A stretch of DNA of 15,444 nucleotides from an uncultured Actinomycetes bacterium (GTDB taxonomy: Bacteria; Actinomycetota; Actinomycetes; Mycobacteriales; Nakamurellaceae). The translations under genes were made by a program, and so were the position numbers. The stretch lies in NCBI GenBank assembly GCA_937926105.1, contig CALANS010000172.1:1-15444 (forward strand), read 5' to 3'. Below, piece after piece: positions 4,530 through 10,849 of the stretch. The notes beneath the pieces were generated by a model. That model saw only the letters and a program-made list of their open reading frames with translations. It was not told the origin of the DNA and searched no databases. The number at the start of each line of letters is the position of its first letter. Positions within the stretch are counted from its first letter, which is position 1.

Positions 4530-4991
4530 ATGTCAACTGGTGTGAAAGTTCGCGCGACGTGCCGAAACGGGCACGTCACAGAGGCTGTCGCGCCGCCCGG
4601 CCGGATGACCTGGCGGGGACCGTGCGCCCGCGAGGGTTGCACGGAAACCGTTGTTGCCAAACGCATCCCGCGCGGAACCGAGCCGGCGGCGCCGGCCGAT
4701 CCGGTTGATTCGCACGATTCCCTGTACCCCTACGTGAGGATCAGCAGCTATGACGAGCTCCCCGACAGAGCCCCTGACCAGCCCATCGCCGTCGAACAAT
4801 CCGCAGGTGGCGGCGCCGACAGCAGGGGTGACAGCCCCGCCGCTGAGGGTGACAGGGGTAGTGACGAACAACGCGGGCGACCGGTGGGAGATCCCATCGC
4901 CGACGACGAGCCCCGGCGACGGTGGGGACGGCGGGCCGGCGGATCCGCTGGACGGGCAGACGGCGTCTACCGCCACCCCCTCATCGGATGA
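4530..4991 (+). CDS. Zinc-ribbon protein with disordered tail (153 aa)
   Basis: In-frame starts are ATG 4518 and ATG 4530; I prefer 4530, where the conserved-looking part begins (MSTGVKVRATCRNGHVTEAV) and AGAGG lies just upstream. The first 50 residues form a ribbon with C-x2-G-H (CRNGH) and a second C-x4-C (CAREGC), a small domain often seen in actinobacterial phage and element proteins. From about residue 75 the chain is acidic or Gly/Arg-rich and looks disordered. The last 242 bp overlap the next ORF in another frame. Either one C-terminus or the other's N-terminus may be over-extended. Confidence 0.65.
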   Translation: MSTGVKVRATCRNGHVTEAVAPPGRMTWRGPCAREGCTETVVAKRIPRGTEPAAPADPVDSHDSLYPYVRISSYDELPDRAPDQPIAVEQSAGGGADSRGDSPAAEGDRGSDEQRGRPVGDPIADDEPRRRWGRRAGGSAGRADGVYRHPLIG

Positions 4992-5340
4992 GACGACGAT
5001 CCCGGTCGGGTCGCTGAAAGAGTTCGCCCGCGGCCTGGTGCTCGCGGCGACGGACTGGGTCGCGGCCCGGGTGTCCCGCGGTGACGACGAGAAGGCCGCG
5101 CTGCTGGTGGCCACGGAGAAGGAGCAGGCGGCGATCGGCGATCCGCTGGTGAAGATCGCCGGCCGGCACGCGAAGATTCCGACCGGCGGCAACCCCGACA
5201 TGGGGGATCTGGTCGCGGCCGGCATCGCCGCCGGCGGCTACCTGGTCCGCGCAGTACGCGGCCTATGGAACCTGAAACGTCACCGTGACGCTGTGCGCGC
5301 CGCGGCGACGGCGGATCCTGTCGAGGGCGTGCACTCGTGA
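4750..5340 (+). CDS. Hypothetical protein with disordered N-terminus and hydrophobic C-terminal helix (196 aa)
   Basis: Residues 1-85 are Pro/Ser/Thr/Gly-rich and likely disordered. Residues 88-130 are helical (LKEFARGLVLAATDWVAARV, then an EKAALLVATEKEQ stretch) and 150-172 is a Gly/Ala-rich hydrophobic helix (MGDLVAAGIAAGGYLVRAV) followed by basic residues, which may touch the membrane. Third positions are strongly G/C in this frame from the first codons, supporting ATG 4750, but a later start is possible because the upstream gene overlaps. It is coupled to the M15 peptidase (GTGA). Unknown family; a virion or lysis-associated role is inferred from position. Confidence 0.65.
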   Translation: MTSSPTEPLTSPSPSNNPQVAAPTAGVTAPPLRVTGVVTNNAGDRWEIPSPTTSPGDGGDGGPADPLDGQTASTATPSSDETTIPVGSLKEFARGLVLAATDWVAARVSRGDDEKAALLVATEKEQAAIGDPLVKIAGRHAKIPTGGNPDMGDLVAAGIAAGGYLVRAVRGLWNLKRHRDAVRAAATADPVEGVHS

Positions 5341-6119
5341 CCGCGGTTTCGCAGTCCGGCTACCCGGTGATCACCGACCGGGCGGATCCGCGGATCCTGA
5401 AGAACCCGACCGTGCCGGGCACCGAGGTGCAGATCCTCGGCGGGGTGCTGGCCGGCCCGGTCGCCACGGTGCTGCTGTATTACGCCGCCAGGTTCGATCG
5501 CGAGGTCGAGCACCTGGAGCTCGGCCCCGAACCCGGGGATGACTGGGGCGGCAACGCCCGCGAGATCCGCGACGGCACCGGCTGGTCCAACCACGCGAGC
5601 TACACGGCGATCGACCTCAACGCGACCGAGCATCCGCAACACGAGCGGGGCACATTCACCGCCCGCCAGTACGCGGCGATGCGCCGGATCGCCCAGGAGC
5701 TCGCCGCCGCGGTCGGCCGCCCGGTGCTGCGCCTCGGCATCGACTGGGCGGACGCCTCGGTGGACGAGATGCACGCCGAGATCGCACCGGATCTCTACGG
5801 CACGGGCGTGGTCGAGCGCGCCGCCCGGCTGATTCAGCGCGGCGCGGTACCTGCCGTGCCGCCGCAACTACTCGAGGGAGCAGACATGCCATTGACCGAC
5901 GCCGACGTCGAGAAGGTCGCGACCGCCACCGTGGAGAAGCTGATGGCCCACGACATGGGCGAGATCAGGGACGCCGCGAACTCCACGGCCGAAAACCCAA
6001 CCGGCGCAACGAAATACAACTTTTTCGCACTGTGCCGCCGGCTGATCCGGCTCACCGGACTGACGCAGGACGACGTGCGCAAGGACAACCAGGCCGAAGC
6101 CGCGGCCGCCGGCCAGTGA
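5337..6119 (+). CDS. M15-family D-Ala-D-Ala carboxypeptidase-like endolysin (260 aa)
   Basis: A zinc peptidase predicted to cut peptidoglycan cross-bridges. The VanY/M15 metal-site motif S-x-H-x6-D is seen as SNHASYTAID (His86, Asp93), and the last ligand is in DEMHAEI (His146), with the catalytic Glu/Asp region just before it (SVDE). The catalytic domain covers about 20-165. The C-terminal part (184-260) is a separate helical module beginning MPLTDADVEKVATATVEKL. An internal ATG at 5886, after GAGGGAG, could yield that module alone. There is no signal peptide, so a membrane-pore protein would be needed for release. GTG 5337 and the stop both sit in GTGA overlaps, placing it in one transcript with the packaging ATPase. 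Likely the lysis enzyme, or virion-associated. Confidence 0.85.
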   Translation: MTAVSQSGYPVITDRADPRILKNPTVPGTEVQILGGVLAGPVATVLLYYAARFDREVEHLELGPEPGDDWGGNAREIRDGTGWSNHASYTAIDLNATEHPQHERGTFTARQYAAMRRIAQELAAAVGRPVLRLGIDWADASVDEMHAEIAPDLYGTGVVERAARLIQRGAVPAVPPQLLEGADMPLTDADVEKVATATVEKLMAHDMGEIRDAANSTAENPTGATKYNFFALCRRLIRLTGLTQDDVRKDNQAEAAAAGQ

Positions 6120-6865
6120 GCATCGCCGACGACCACGCCCGGGCCCAGGCCGCGCTCGCGGCGGCGGCGCTGGAGGTGGATCCGGGCCGGTCCAACATCA
6201 TCCTGTGCGTCGGCACCAAGGGGTCCGGCAAGTCGGAGGCGGCCCGGCAGATCCTCGACGCGTGGCCGCACGACCGGGTCGTCATCGACATCACCGGCGA
6301 CGCCCGCCCCGACGACCCGGAAACTCTGGTCGCCGTGGCGCCGTTCCCGGCATCCATGCCGCCCCGGGTGGACGAGCGGGGCCGGCCGATCCCGGGCCGG
6401 GTGACCGTCTGGGCACGCATCGACCCCCGATCGGCCACGCTGGAGCTCGACCACGAGCAGGCGCTGGCGATGGGGCTGTATCCGCAGCGCCGGCCCGCCC
6501 TCGTGATGGTCGACGAGTACGGCATGATGGCCACCGCCAACAAGATCGGCCCGAACGTGTCCCTGGCGCTCATGAGCTCGCGGCACTACCACCTGACGCT
6601 GCTGCTGTGCTGCCCCCGGCCGCGCCGCATCCCCACGCTGACCATCGAACAGGCCGACAAGGTGCTGATCTTCGACACCCCGAACGCCGACGACCGCGAG
6701 GTGCTGGCGAAAAACATGGGATACCCGGTGCGCCTTTTCGAGGAGCACTACGCCGAGACCATGCGGCGTGAAAGACACTCTTTCCTGCTGTTTGACAAGC
6801 GGCAACGCGTCCTCGTCTCGTGCCCGCCGCTACCCATCGCGACCCATCACGGGCCGCGCTCGTAA
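6116..6865 (+). CDS. DNA-packaging ATPase, FtsK/HerA superfamily (PRD1 P9-like)
   Basis: I start at GTG 6116 (GTGA overlap) rather than an upstream ATG that runs through the peptidase gene; this gives 249 residues, the usual size for genome-packaging ATPases of tailless membrane-containing viruses (PRD1 P9 is of similar length). Walker A is GTKGSGKS (33-40). Walker B is ALVMVDE (128-134). A conserved-looking beta strand follows, SSRHYHLTLLLCCPRPRRI (about 154-172), in the position of the P9/A32-specific motif. The strand after Walker A (RVVIDITGD) is also typical. It would power DNA entry into a preformed capsid at one vertex. The capsid protein lies 380 bp downstream, as in known double-jelly-roll virus genomes. 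Terminase large-subunit features (nuclease domain, length over 400) are absent. Confidence 0.87.
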   Translation: MSIADDHARAQAALAAAALEVDPGRSNIILCVGTKGSGKSEAARQILDAWPHDRVVIDITGDARPDDPETLVAVAPFPASMPPRVDERGRPIPGRVTVWARIDPRSATLELDHEQALAMGLYPQRRPALVMVDEYGMMATANKIGPNVSLALMSSRHYHLTLLLCCPRPRRIPTLTIEQADKVLIFDTPNADDREVLAKNMGYPVRLFEEHYAETMRRERHSFLLFDKRQRVLVSCPPLPIATHHGPRS

Positions 6866-6876
6866 GACCGTCTTAC
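6862..6876. promoter_or_regulatory. Palindrome at the end of the ATPase gene
   Basis: GTAAGAC-C-GTCTTAC: perfect 7-bp arms around one base, overlapping the ATPase stop codon and followed by AAAAAA. The A-run is on the wrong strand for a rightward terminator, so an operator for the late-gene gap is more likely than a terminator. Protein partner unknown. Confidence 0.4.
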
Positions 6877-6931
6877 AAAAAACTGCTGGTGAAAGACTGC
6901 CTAACCGGCTATTCGGCGTGCTCACGTGGGG

Positions 6932-6958
6932 TTGACAACGTCTGCGGCGCACCGCAGA
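6932..6958 (+). promoter_or_regulatory. TTGACA box plus 7-bp hairpin upstream of the structural genes
   Basis: A consensus -35-like TTGACA (6932-6937) precedes TCTGCGG-CGCA-CCGCAGA (6941-6958), a perfect 7-bp stem with a 4-nt loop. I see no TAnnnT -10 at the right distance. This 116-bp gap is the largest non-coding break inside the late half. It may hold an activator-dependent late promoter, or a terminator/processing hairpin without a U-tract. Confidence 0.4.
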
Positions 6959-6981
6959 AACCGACAACCTCGGGAGTTCAC

Positions 6982-7065
6982 ATGAAGCCCAAGACCATCC
7001 TTGTCACCGCGCTGATCGCCGCGGTGACCGTCGTCGTGCTCAACCGCACCGGCGTCCTCAAGTAG
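6982..7065 (+). CDS. Tiny membrane peptide (27 aa)
   Basis: ATG 6982 follows GGGAG (6972-6976). The 27-residue product is Lys-rich at the start (MKPKT) and then one hydrophobic helix (ILVTALIAAVTVVVL) with a short tail. A longer in-frame ORF from 6820 is rejected because it overlaps the ATPase gene and the hairpin. First of a run of tiny membrane proteins around the capsid gene, the kind that sit in the internal membrane of tectiviruses. Specific role unknown. Confidence 0.65.
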   Translation: MKPKTILVTALIAAVTVVVLNRTGVLK

Positions 7066-7079
7066 CCCCGGGAGCACAC

Positions 7080-7232
7080 ATGCTGCCGCACGGAGTGAAG
7101 ACGTTCGCCGCCTACGCCGCGGCCGGCCTGTCCGGGATCCTGGCGCTCGCCGGGCTGAACATCGCAGCGGACAAGCTGCCGATCCCCGGCCTGAAGGCGT
7201 TCCGCGACCTCGTCACCAAGACCATCCACTAG
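7080..7232 (+). CDS. Small hydrophobic protein (50 aa)
   Basis: ATG 7080 follows GGGAG (7070-7074). The 50-residue product has an Ala/Gly/Leu-rich helix (KTFAAYAAAGLSGILALAGL) and an amphipathic tail (IPGLKAFRDLVTKTIH). It sits 12 bp before the capsid gene. Likely a virion membrane protein or capsid-membrane connector, inferred from position. It is not among the longer ORFs but has a good start site and unbroken spacing. Confidence 0.66.
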   Translation: MLPHGVKTFAAYAAAGLSGILALAGLNIAADKLPIPGLKAFRDLVTKTIH

Positions 7233-7244
7233 AAGGGCACACAC

Positions 7245-8393
7245 ATGGCACCCACCGCTGTGGTCGCGTTCCAGGGCATTGCTGTGCCCCCGGAAGCGGT
7301 CAACCCCAAGGCCTTTTTCGCCAACACCCGCCGTAAGCGCGACGTAGAGGTCGCCCGCACCTTCGCCGGGCTCGGCGCCACCGACCCCGTCGAGATCCGC
7401 AAGTCCGACATTCTTTCGGCGATCCGGCTCCGGTTCGTCGGCACCATCACGATCGTCGGCACCACCGTCAAGCCCACGATGCGCTGGCCCTACGACCTGC
7501 TGCGCTCCGTGCGGTTCACCGCCAACGGCCAGTCCAACCTCGTCAACGTCTCCGGCCTGAAGTTGAAGGTGCGCGAGTTCATGCGGCAGAGCGCGACCGA
7601 CCGCGGCGTCGCCCGCAAGGCCGGCGGCGCCGACGTCACGCAGGGCACCCTCTCCAAGGCCGCCGAGTCGTGGGGCGTCAACCCCGACACCACCGCCGCG
7701 GCCGGCACCTACGACGTGGATCTGGACTGGCTGGTGCCGATCGCGGAAGACGAGCGGGACCTGGCCGGGGCGATCTTCGCCCAGACCTCCACCCAGGATC
7801 TCGTGCTGAACCTGGACTGGAACGACGCCGGCAGCCTGTTCGGCGGCACCGACGCCTCCAACACGGTCGCCCTGGTCGGCAAGCTGATCGTTGAGACGGA
7901 GAAGTTCTCCATCCCCTCCGACGCCGGCCACCTGATCGTGCCCGACCTGTCCCTGTTCCACTCGCTGATCGAATCCCGCCTGTCCGGCGCGCTCGCGATC
8001 GGCCAGAACGAGGTGCGCCTGTCCGGGCAGGGCGCCGGCCGGCAGCTCCTGCGCGTGTTCTACCAGGTGTGGAACGGGGCGAGCCCGCAGAAGCCGCTCG
8101 CGGCCACGGACGACAACTACGGCGTCCAGTCCTGGCGCTACGGGTCGAATGAGACCCCGGAAACGTTCAACGACGGCCGCTCCATGCGCCTCGAGAATGA
8201 GAACACCTACGGCACCGACATCGGCGGCGTGTGGGGCGTTCTCGCGCACGAGTTCAACGTGATCTCCGCGTTCCGCGACACCGTGGACATGGGCAAGACC
8301 GCCGAGCTCCGCCTGCTCGTCTCCATCGCTTCCGGCGCGTCCCTGACGAACCCGGCGATCGAGTACGTGCAGGAAACCATGTTCATCGCCTAA
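7245..8393 (+). CDS. Double-jelly-roll major capsid protein candidate (382 aa)
   Basis: Proposed capsid subunit. Evidence: 382 residues, close to PRD1 P3 (about 395); position just downstream of the packaging ATPase and among tiny membrane proteins; beta-rich sequence without enzyme motifs. The N-terminal segment RKSDILSAIRLRFVGTITIV, then a WPYDLLRSVRFTANGQ-type segment ending near residue 105, has the 'I-L-x-x-I-x-L-x-x-x-G-T-I-T' pattern seen in capsid proteins of tectivirus-like elements. Two beta domains can be proposed (about 45-215 and 225-382), separated by an NDAGSLFGGTDASNTVAL-type loop. The C-terminal strand (EYVQETMFI) could pack at the capsid base. AAGGG lies 9 nt before ATG 7245. 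No HK97-type features are seen. Structural prediction would settle the fold. Confidence 0.78.
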   Translation: MAPTAVVAFQGIAVPPEAVNPKAFFANTRRKRDVEVARTFAGLGATDPVEIRKSDILSAIRLRFVGTITIVGTTVKPTMRWPYDLLRSVRFTANGQSNLVNVSGLKLKVREFMRQSATDRGVARKAGGADVTQGTLSKAAESWGVNPDTTAAAGTYDVDLDWLVPIAEDERDLAGAIFAQTSTQDLVLNLDWNDAGSLFGGTDASNTVALVGKLIVETEKFSIPSDAGHLIVPDLSLFHSLIESRLSGALAIGQNEVRLSGQGAGRQLLRVFYQVWNGASPQKPLAATDDNYGVQSWRYGSNETPETFNDGRSMRLENENTYGTDIGGVWGVLAHEFNVISAFRDTVDMGKTAELRLLVSIASGASLTNPAIEYVQETMFIA

Positions 8394-8406
8394 AGGGGGT
8401 GTGCTC

Positions 8407-8634
8407 ATGCTCGGAACAGCGAAATACGGCATGCCGCAGGCGGTTTCCATGTCCGACCCGGTCGCGGCCGGCGCATCGAACGGTGCCGTCGCCACGGCAG
8501 CCCCGGTCGGTGTGCTGGAAAACCCGGCCGTGTGGGCGGTGGTGATCGGCGCGGTCATGCTCGGCCTGATCGGCGCCTCCACCTCCGCCCGGGTCGGGCC
8601 GGTCCGCGCGACCCTGTCCGCCGGCAAGGCGTAG
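8407..8634 (+). CDS. Single-span membrane protein (75 aa)
   Basis: ATG 8407 is preferred over GTG 8401 because AAAGGGGG (8392-8399) is then properly spaced. The N-terminal half is polar, Ala/Gly/Val-rich (MPQAVSMSDPVAAGAS), followed by one membrane helix (VWAVVIGAVMLGLIGA) and a short basic tail. The polar head outside and small basic tail inside suit an internal-membrane virion protein linking to the capsid. No family recognised. Confidence 0.72.
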   Translation: MLGTAKYGMPQAVSMSDPVAAGASNGAVATAAPVGVLENPAVWAVVIGAVMLGLIGASTSARVGPVRATLSAGKA

Positions 8635-8643
8635 GCGGGCGCT

Positions 8644-9354
8644 GTGGCCGTCGAGATCACCGCAGCGGATCGGGATCGGATCATCCGCGACACCGCGAAG
8701 GCCGGCAAGCCCGCGCCGTCGTGGGTCGCCGCCGACCCCAAGCTTCAGGCGATCTACGACGCCGCGGCCCCCACCCCGCCCGGCACCGTGCCACCCAAGA
8801 AGGCCGCCGGGGACGGCGGCAAGGCCTCCACCGGGGAGAAGACCGGCGGCGCACCGCGTGCGCCGGCAGTACCGGCCGGGCGTCCTCGACGGGCGCGCGC
8901 CACCGGTGGCGGGAAAAAGCCGGCCGCCAGCCGCGGCCGGCGCACCCGGCGGGGCGGGGCATCGTCCCCCCGCCCCGCCGGGCCCATCCCGCTGCCACGC
9001 ACCCTCAGCAGGGCCGCGGGCGGATCCGCGGCCGGCGGCCTGTTCCTCGCGATCTTCCTCTACCCGATCGCGCTGGCGATCTTCCAGAACGGCCCGGCCG
9101 GGTTCGGGACCTGGCTGCGAGCCAAGTTCCTGAACCAGGTGTCGGACGTGCCGCAGCCCACGGACGGGGGCGGGCCGCTCACGAAGATTCAGGGGCCGAC
9201 AGTGCCGAAGACCGGACCCGGGTCCCCCGGCTACACGCCATCGACGCCGCCGGTCAACCAGCCCGGCGTCGCCGGCCAATCGGCGCCGGACTACTCGCCG
9301 TTCCAGGACGGCTGGGCCCAGATGATGAAACAGCGAGAAAGGGTCATGCAGTGA
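8644..9354 (+). CDS. Membrane protein with disordered arms (236 aa)
   Basis: GTG 8644 is the likely start. Residues 1-40 are helical (VEITAADRDRIIRDTAKAGK). Residues 41-118 are Pro/Ala/Arg/Lys-rich and disordered with a high positive charge. Residues 128-147 form one membrane helix (SAAGGLFLAIFLYPIALAIF). The C-terminal arm is Pro/Gly-rich and ends QDGWAQMMKQRERVMQ. A basic arm on one side of the membrane could contact packaged DNA, an inference from charge. It overlaps the next gene by 4 bp (GTGA). Likely a virion membrane protein. Confidence 0.72.
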   Translation: MAVEITAADRDRIIRDTAKAGKPAPSWVAADPKLQAIYDAAAPTPPGTVPPKKAAGDGGKASTGEKTGGAPRAPAVPAGRPRRARATGGGKKPAASRGRRTRRGGASSPRPAGPIPLPRTLSRAAGGSAAGGLFLAIFLYPIALAIFQNGPAGFGTWLRAKFLNQVSDVPQPTDGGGPLTKIQGPTVPKTGPGSPGYTPSTPPVNQPGVAGQSAPDYSPFQDGWAQMMKQRERVMQ

Positions 9355-9446
9355 ACGCCGCCGGGCTCGCGATCGCCATCCTCGGCGCCCTCGTCATCGT
9401 CCAGGTCATCAAGGGCGACGCCCTCGGCCGGCTCGGGGTGATCTGA
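9351..9446 (+). CDS. Tiny membrane peptide (31 aa)
   Basis: GTG 9351 overlaps the previous stop by 4 bp, and its stop overlaps the next ATG (TGATG). It is almost entirely one membrane helix (AAGLAIAILGALVIVQVI) with the short tail KGDALGRLGVI. Coupling on both sides supports translation. In tectiviruses, peptides of this size help form the DNA-delivery vesicle or the packaging vertex; a role here is inferred. Confidence 0.66.
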   Translation: MNAAGLAIAILGALVIVQVIKGDALGRLGVI

Positions 9447-9604
9447 TGCGCGGCTTCATCGTCGGGATCCTCGGCCTGACCCTGCTCCAGGTCGCCGTCT
9501 CCCACGGCAACCACACCGCCGCGGTCATCGCCGTGCCCACCAGCCTGCTGTCCCGCTGGCTCAACCCCAACATTCCGCTCATCCCCGACCGCAGAACCAG
9601 TTAA
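9446..9604 (+). CDS. Small membrane protein (52 aa)
   Basis: ATG 9446 sits in TGATG. The 52-residue product starts with a hydrophobic helix (GFIVGILGLTLLQVAV), then a polar His/Asn turn, a second moderately hydrophobic stretch (TAAVIAVPTSLLSRWL) and a basic end. It has one or two membrane segments. Part of the coupled membrane-protein cluster. Function unknown. Confidence 0.66.
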   Translation: MRGFIVGILGLTLLQVAVSHGNHTAAVIAVPTSLLSRWLNPNIPLIPDRRTS

Positions 9605-9615
9605 GGAGCAACACC

Positions 9616-9756
9616 ATGAAGAAGGCATTGACGTGGGGCGGCGGACTGATCGCGCTCTACCTGATCGTCGCGAACGCATCCGGGGTGAAGACCGCGGCCG
9701 GCGCCGGGTTCAGCGGCGTCTCGCAGCTCGTCCGCTCCCTGCAGGGCCGGATCTAA
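9616..9756 (+). CDS. Small membrane protein (46 aa)
   Basis: AAGGAG (9603-9608) lies 7 nt before ATG 9616, a strong ribosome site that re-initiates translation in the cluster. The 46-residue product has Lys-Lys then a hydrophobic helix (WGGGLIALYLIVANASG) and an amphipathic C-terminal helix (GVSQLVRSLQ). Likely virion membrane protein. Function unknown. Confidence 0.67.
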   Translation: MKKALTWGGGLIALYLIVANASGVKTAAGAGFSGVSQLVRSLQGRI

Positions 9757-9757
9757 C

Positions 9758-10081
9758 ATGACGGCCCGCCCCATTCTCACAACGCAGACGGTTGCGGTTG
9801 CGGCGCCGGACGGTGCCACGATCAGGCGGGTGCGCCGGCTCGACGCCGCCACCACCCGCACGATGACCGGCACCGGCGGCGGCGTCATCGGCCACGACCG
9901 CGGCAACCCCGAAGTGTCCTACACCGGGGCGGTCCCGGCCGCGATCCAACCTCGCCACGGCCGGATCATCGCCGCCCCCCAGGACATCCCCTACATGCCG
10001 CCGGCGTATCAGGACGCCATCACCCAGGATCCTGGCACGAACAGCCTCGCGGCCCTGCAGCTGCAGCGCCTCAACCGATAA
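9758..10081 (+). CDS. Hypothetical virion protein (107 aa)
   Basis: ATG 9758 lies 1 bp after the previous stop. Unlike its neighbours it has no membrane helix. The first 60 residues look beta-rich (TTQTVAVAAPDGATIRRV). The second half is Pro/Gln-rich and loopy (APQDIPYMPPAYQDAI) and ends in a short helix. Its place inside the membrane-protein cluster suggests a minor capsid or vertex protein. No family recognised. Confidence 0.68.
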   Translation: MTARPILTTQTVAVAAPDGATIRRVRRLDAATTRTMTGTGGGVIGHDRGNPEVSYTGAVPAAIQPRHGRIIAAPQDIPYMPPAYQDAITQDPGTNSLAALQLQRLNR

Positions 10082-10097
10082 GACGGGTTGCACGACA

Positions 10098-10847
10098 ATG
10101 GATCTCGCCAAGGTCAAAGCCTGGTTGAAGACGCACCGCAAGCAGGCCGCCGCCGGCGCGGCCGGCCTCGCGGTCGCCGTGTTCGCGCTCTACCGGCGCC
10201 GCGCCGCGCAGCAGCAAGGGTTGGCCGTGGGATTCCAGCCGCAGCAAACCGCCGGGCAAGACGCCGCGGCCGGGGCCTACGACCAGTTCACAGCCGCGCT
10301 CGGCCAGCTCTCCGACCAGCAGCAGCAGCAGTCCGGGGCGATGTATGACGCGCTGGGCCAGATCGCGCAAGGCCTGTCCGCCGGGCAGTCCTCCCTCGCC
10401 GACGCCATGGCCGCCAACGCCGCCGCCCAACAGCAGGCCACCGGCGGCCTACTCGACAGCATCACCGGCGCGCTCACCCAGCCGGCGGTCGCCGCGGCCC
10501 CCAGACCGGCGCAGAAGACCCCGACGCAGGGCGTGTACACATTCCAGCCCGGCGACACCCCCGGCGCCGTGGCGGCCAAATACGGCGTGACCGTGGACCA
10601 GCTCCTGGTCGCCAACTCCAAGTCCGGGGCCGGGTTCGCGGACGCCGGCCACCGCGTCACCGTGCCCGTCGCCACCGCTCCCTCCACGGGTGCGAAGCCT
10701 GATATTCGCTACCAGTTCAAGGCGGGCGAAACCTACGCCTCGGTCGCGAAGCAATTCGGCCTCACCGAGGCGCAGCTGCGCGCAATGAACCCGAAAGCCG
10801 GCACCGGATCCGGGAAACCCGGCACCGCGATCACGATCCGAGGCTGA
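10098..10847 (+). CDS. Membrane-anchored double-LysM protein (249 aa)
   Basis: ATG 10098 starts a basic head (KVKAWLKTHRKQ), one membrane helix (17-32, AAAGAAGLAVAVFALY), a Gln-rich helical stalk (33-130, with runs QQQ and QQQQQ) and two LysM domains: 146-190 (YTFQPGDTPGAVAAKYGVTV onward) and 204-248 (YQFKAGETYASVAKQFGLTE onward). LysM binds N-acetylglucosamine-containing polymers such as peptidoglycan. With the lysozyme-like protein right after it (2-bp gap), it probably grips the cell wall during entry or release while held in the virion membrane. The stalk may form a coiled coil. Confidence 0.85.
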   Translation: MDLAKVKAWLKTHRKQAAAGAAGLAVAVFALYRRRAAQQQGLAVGFQPQQTAGQDAAAGAYDQFTAALGQLSDQQQQQSGAMYDALGQIAQGLSAGQSSLADAMAANAAAQQQATGGLLDSITGALTQPAVAAAPRPAQKTPTQGVYTFQPGDTPGAVAAKYGVTVDQLLVANSKSGAGFADAGHRVTVPVATAPSTGAKPDIRYQFKAGETYASVAKQFGLTEAQLRAMNPKAGTGSGKPGTAITIRG

Positions 10848-10849
10848 CC

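Noticed and set aside
6032..6115. Longer version of the ATPase starting at 6032
   Set aside because: It would overlap the M15 peptidase gene by 88 bp with Arg/Gly-rich filler; GTG 6116 in a GTGA overlap matches the operon style.
6978..8741. 587-aa minus-strand open frame over the capsid gene
   Set aside because: High-GC antisense shadow: no domains, low-complexity His/Arg/Gly composition, and it covers several well-supported rightward genes.
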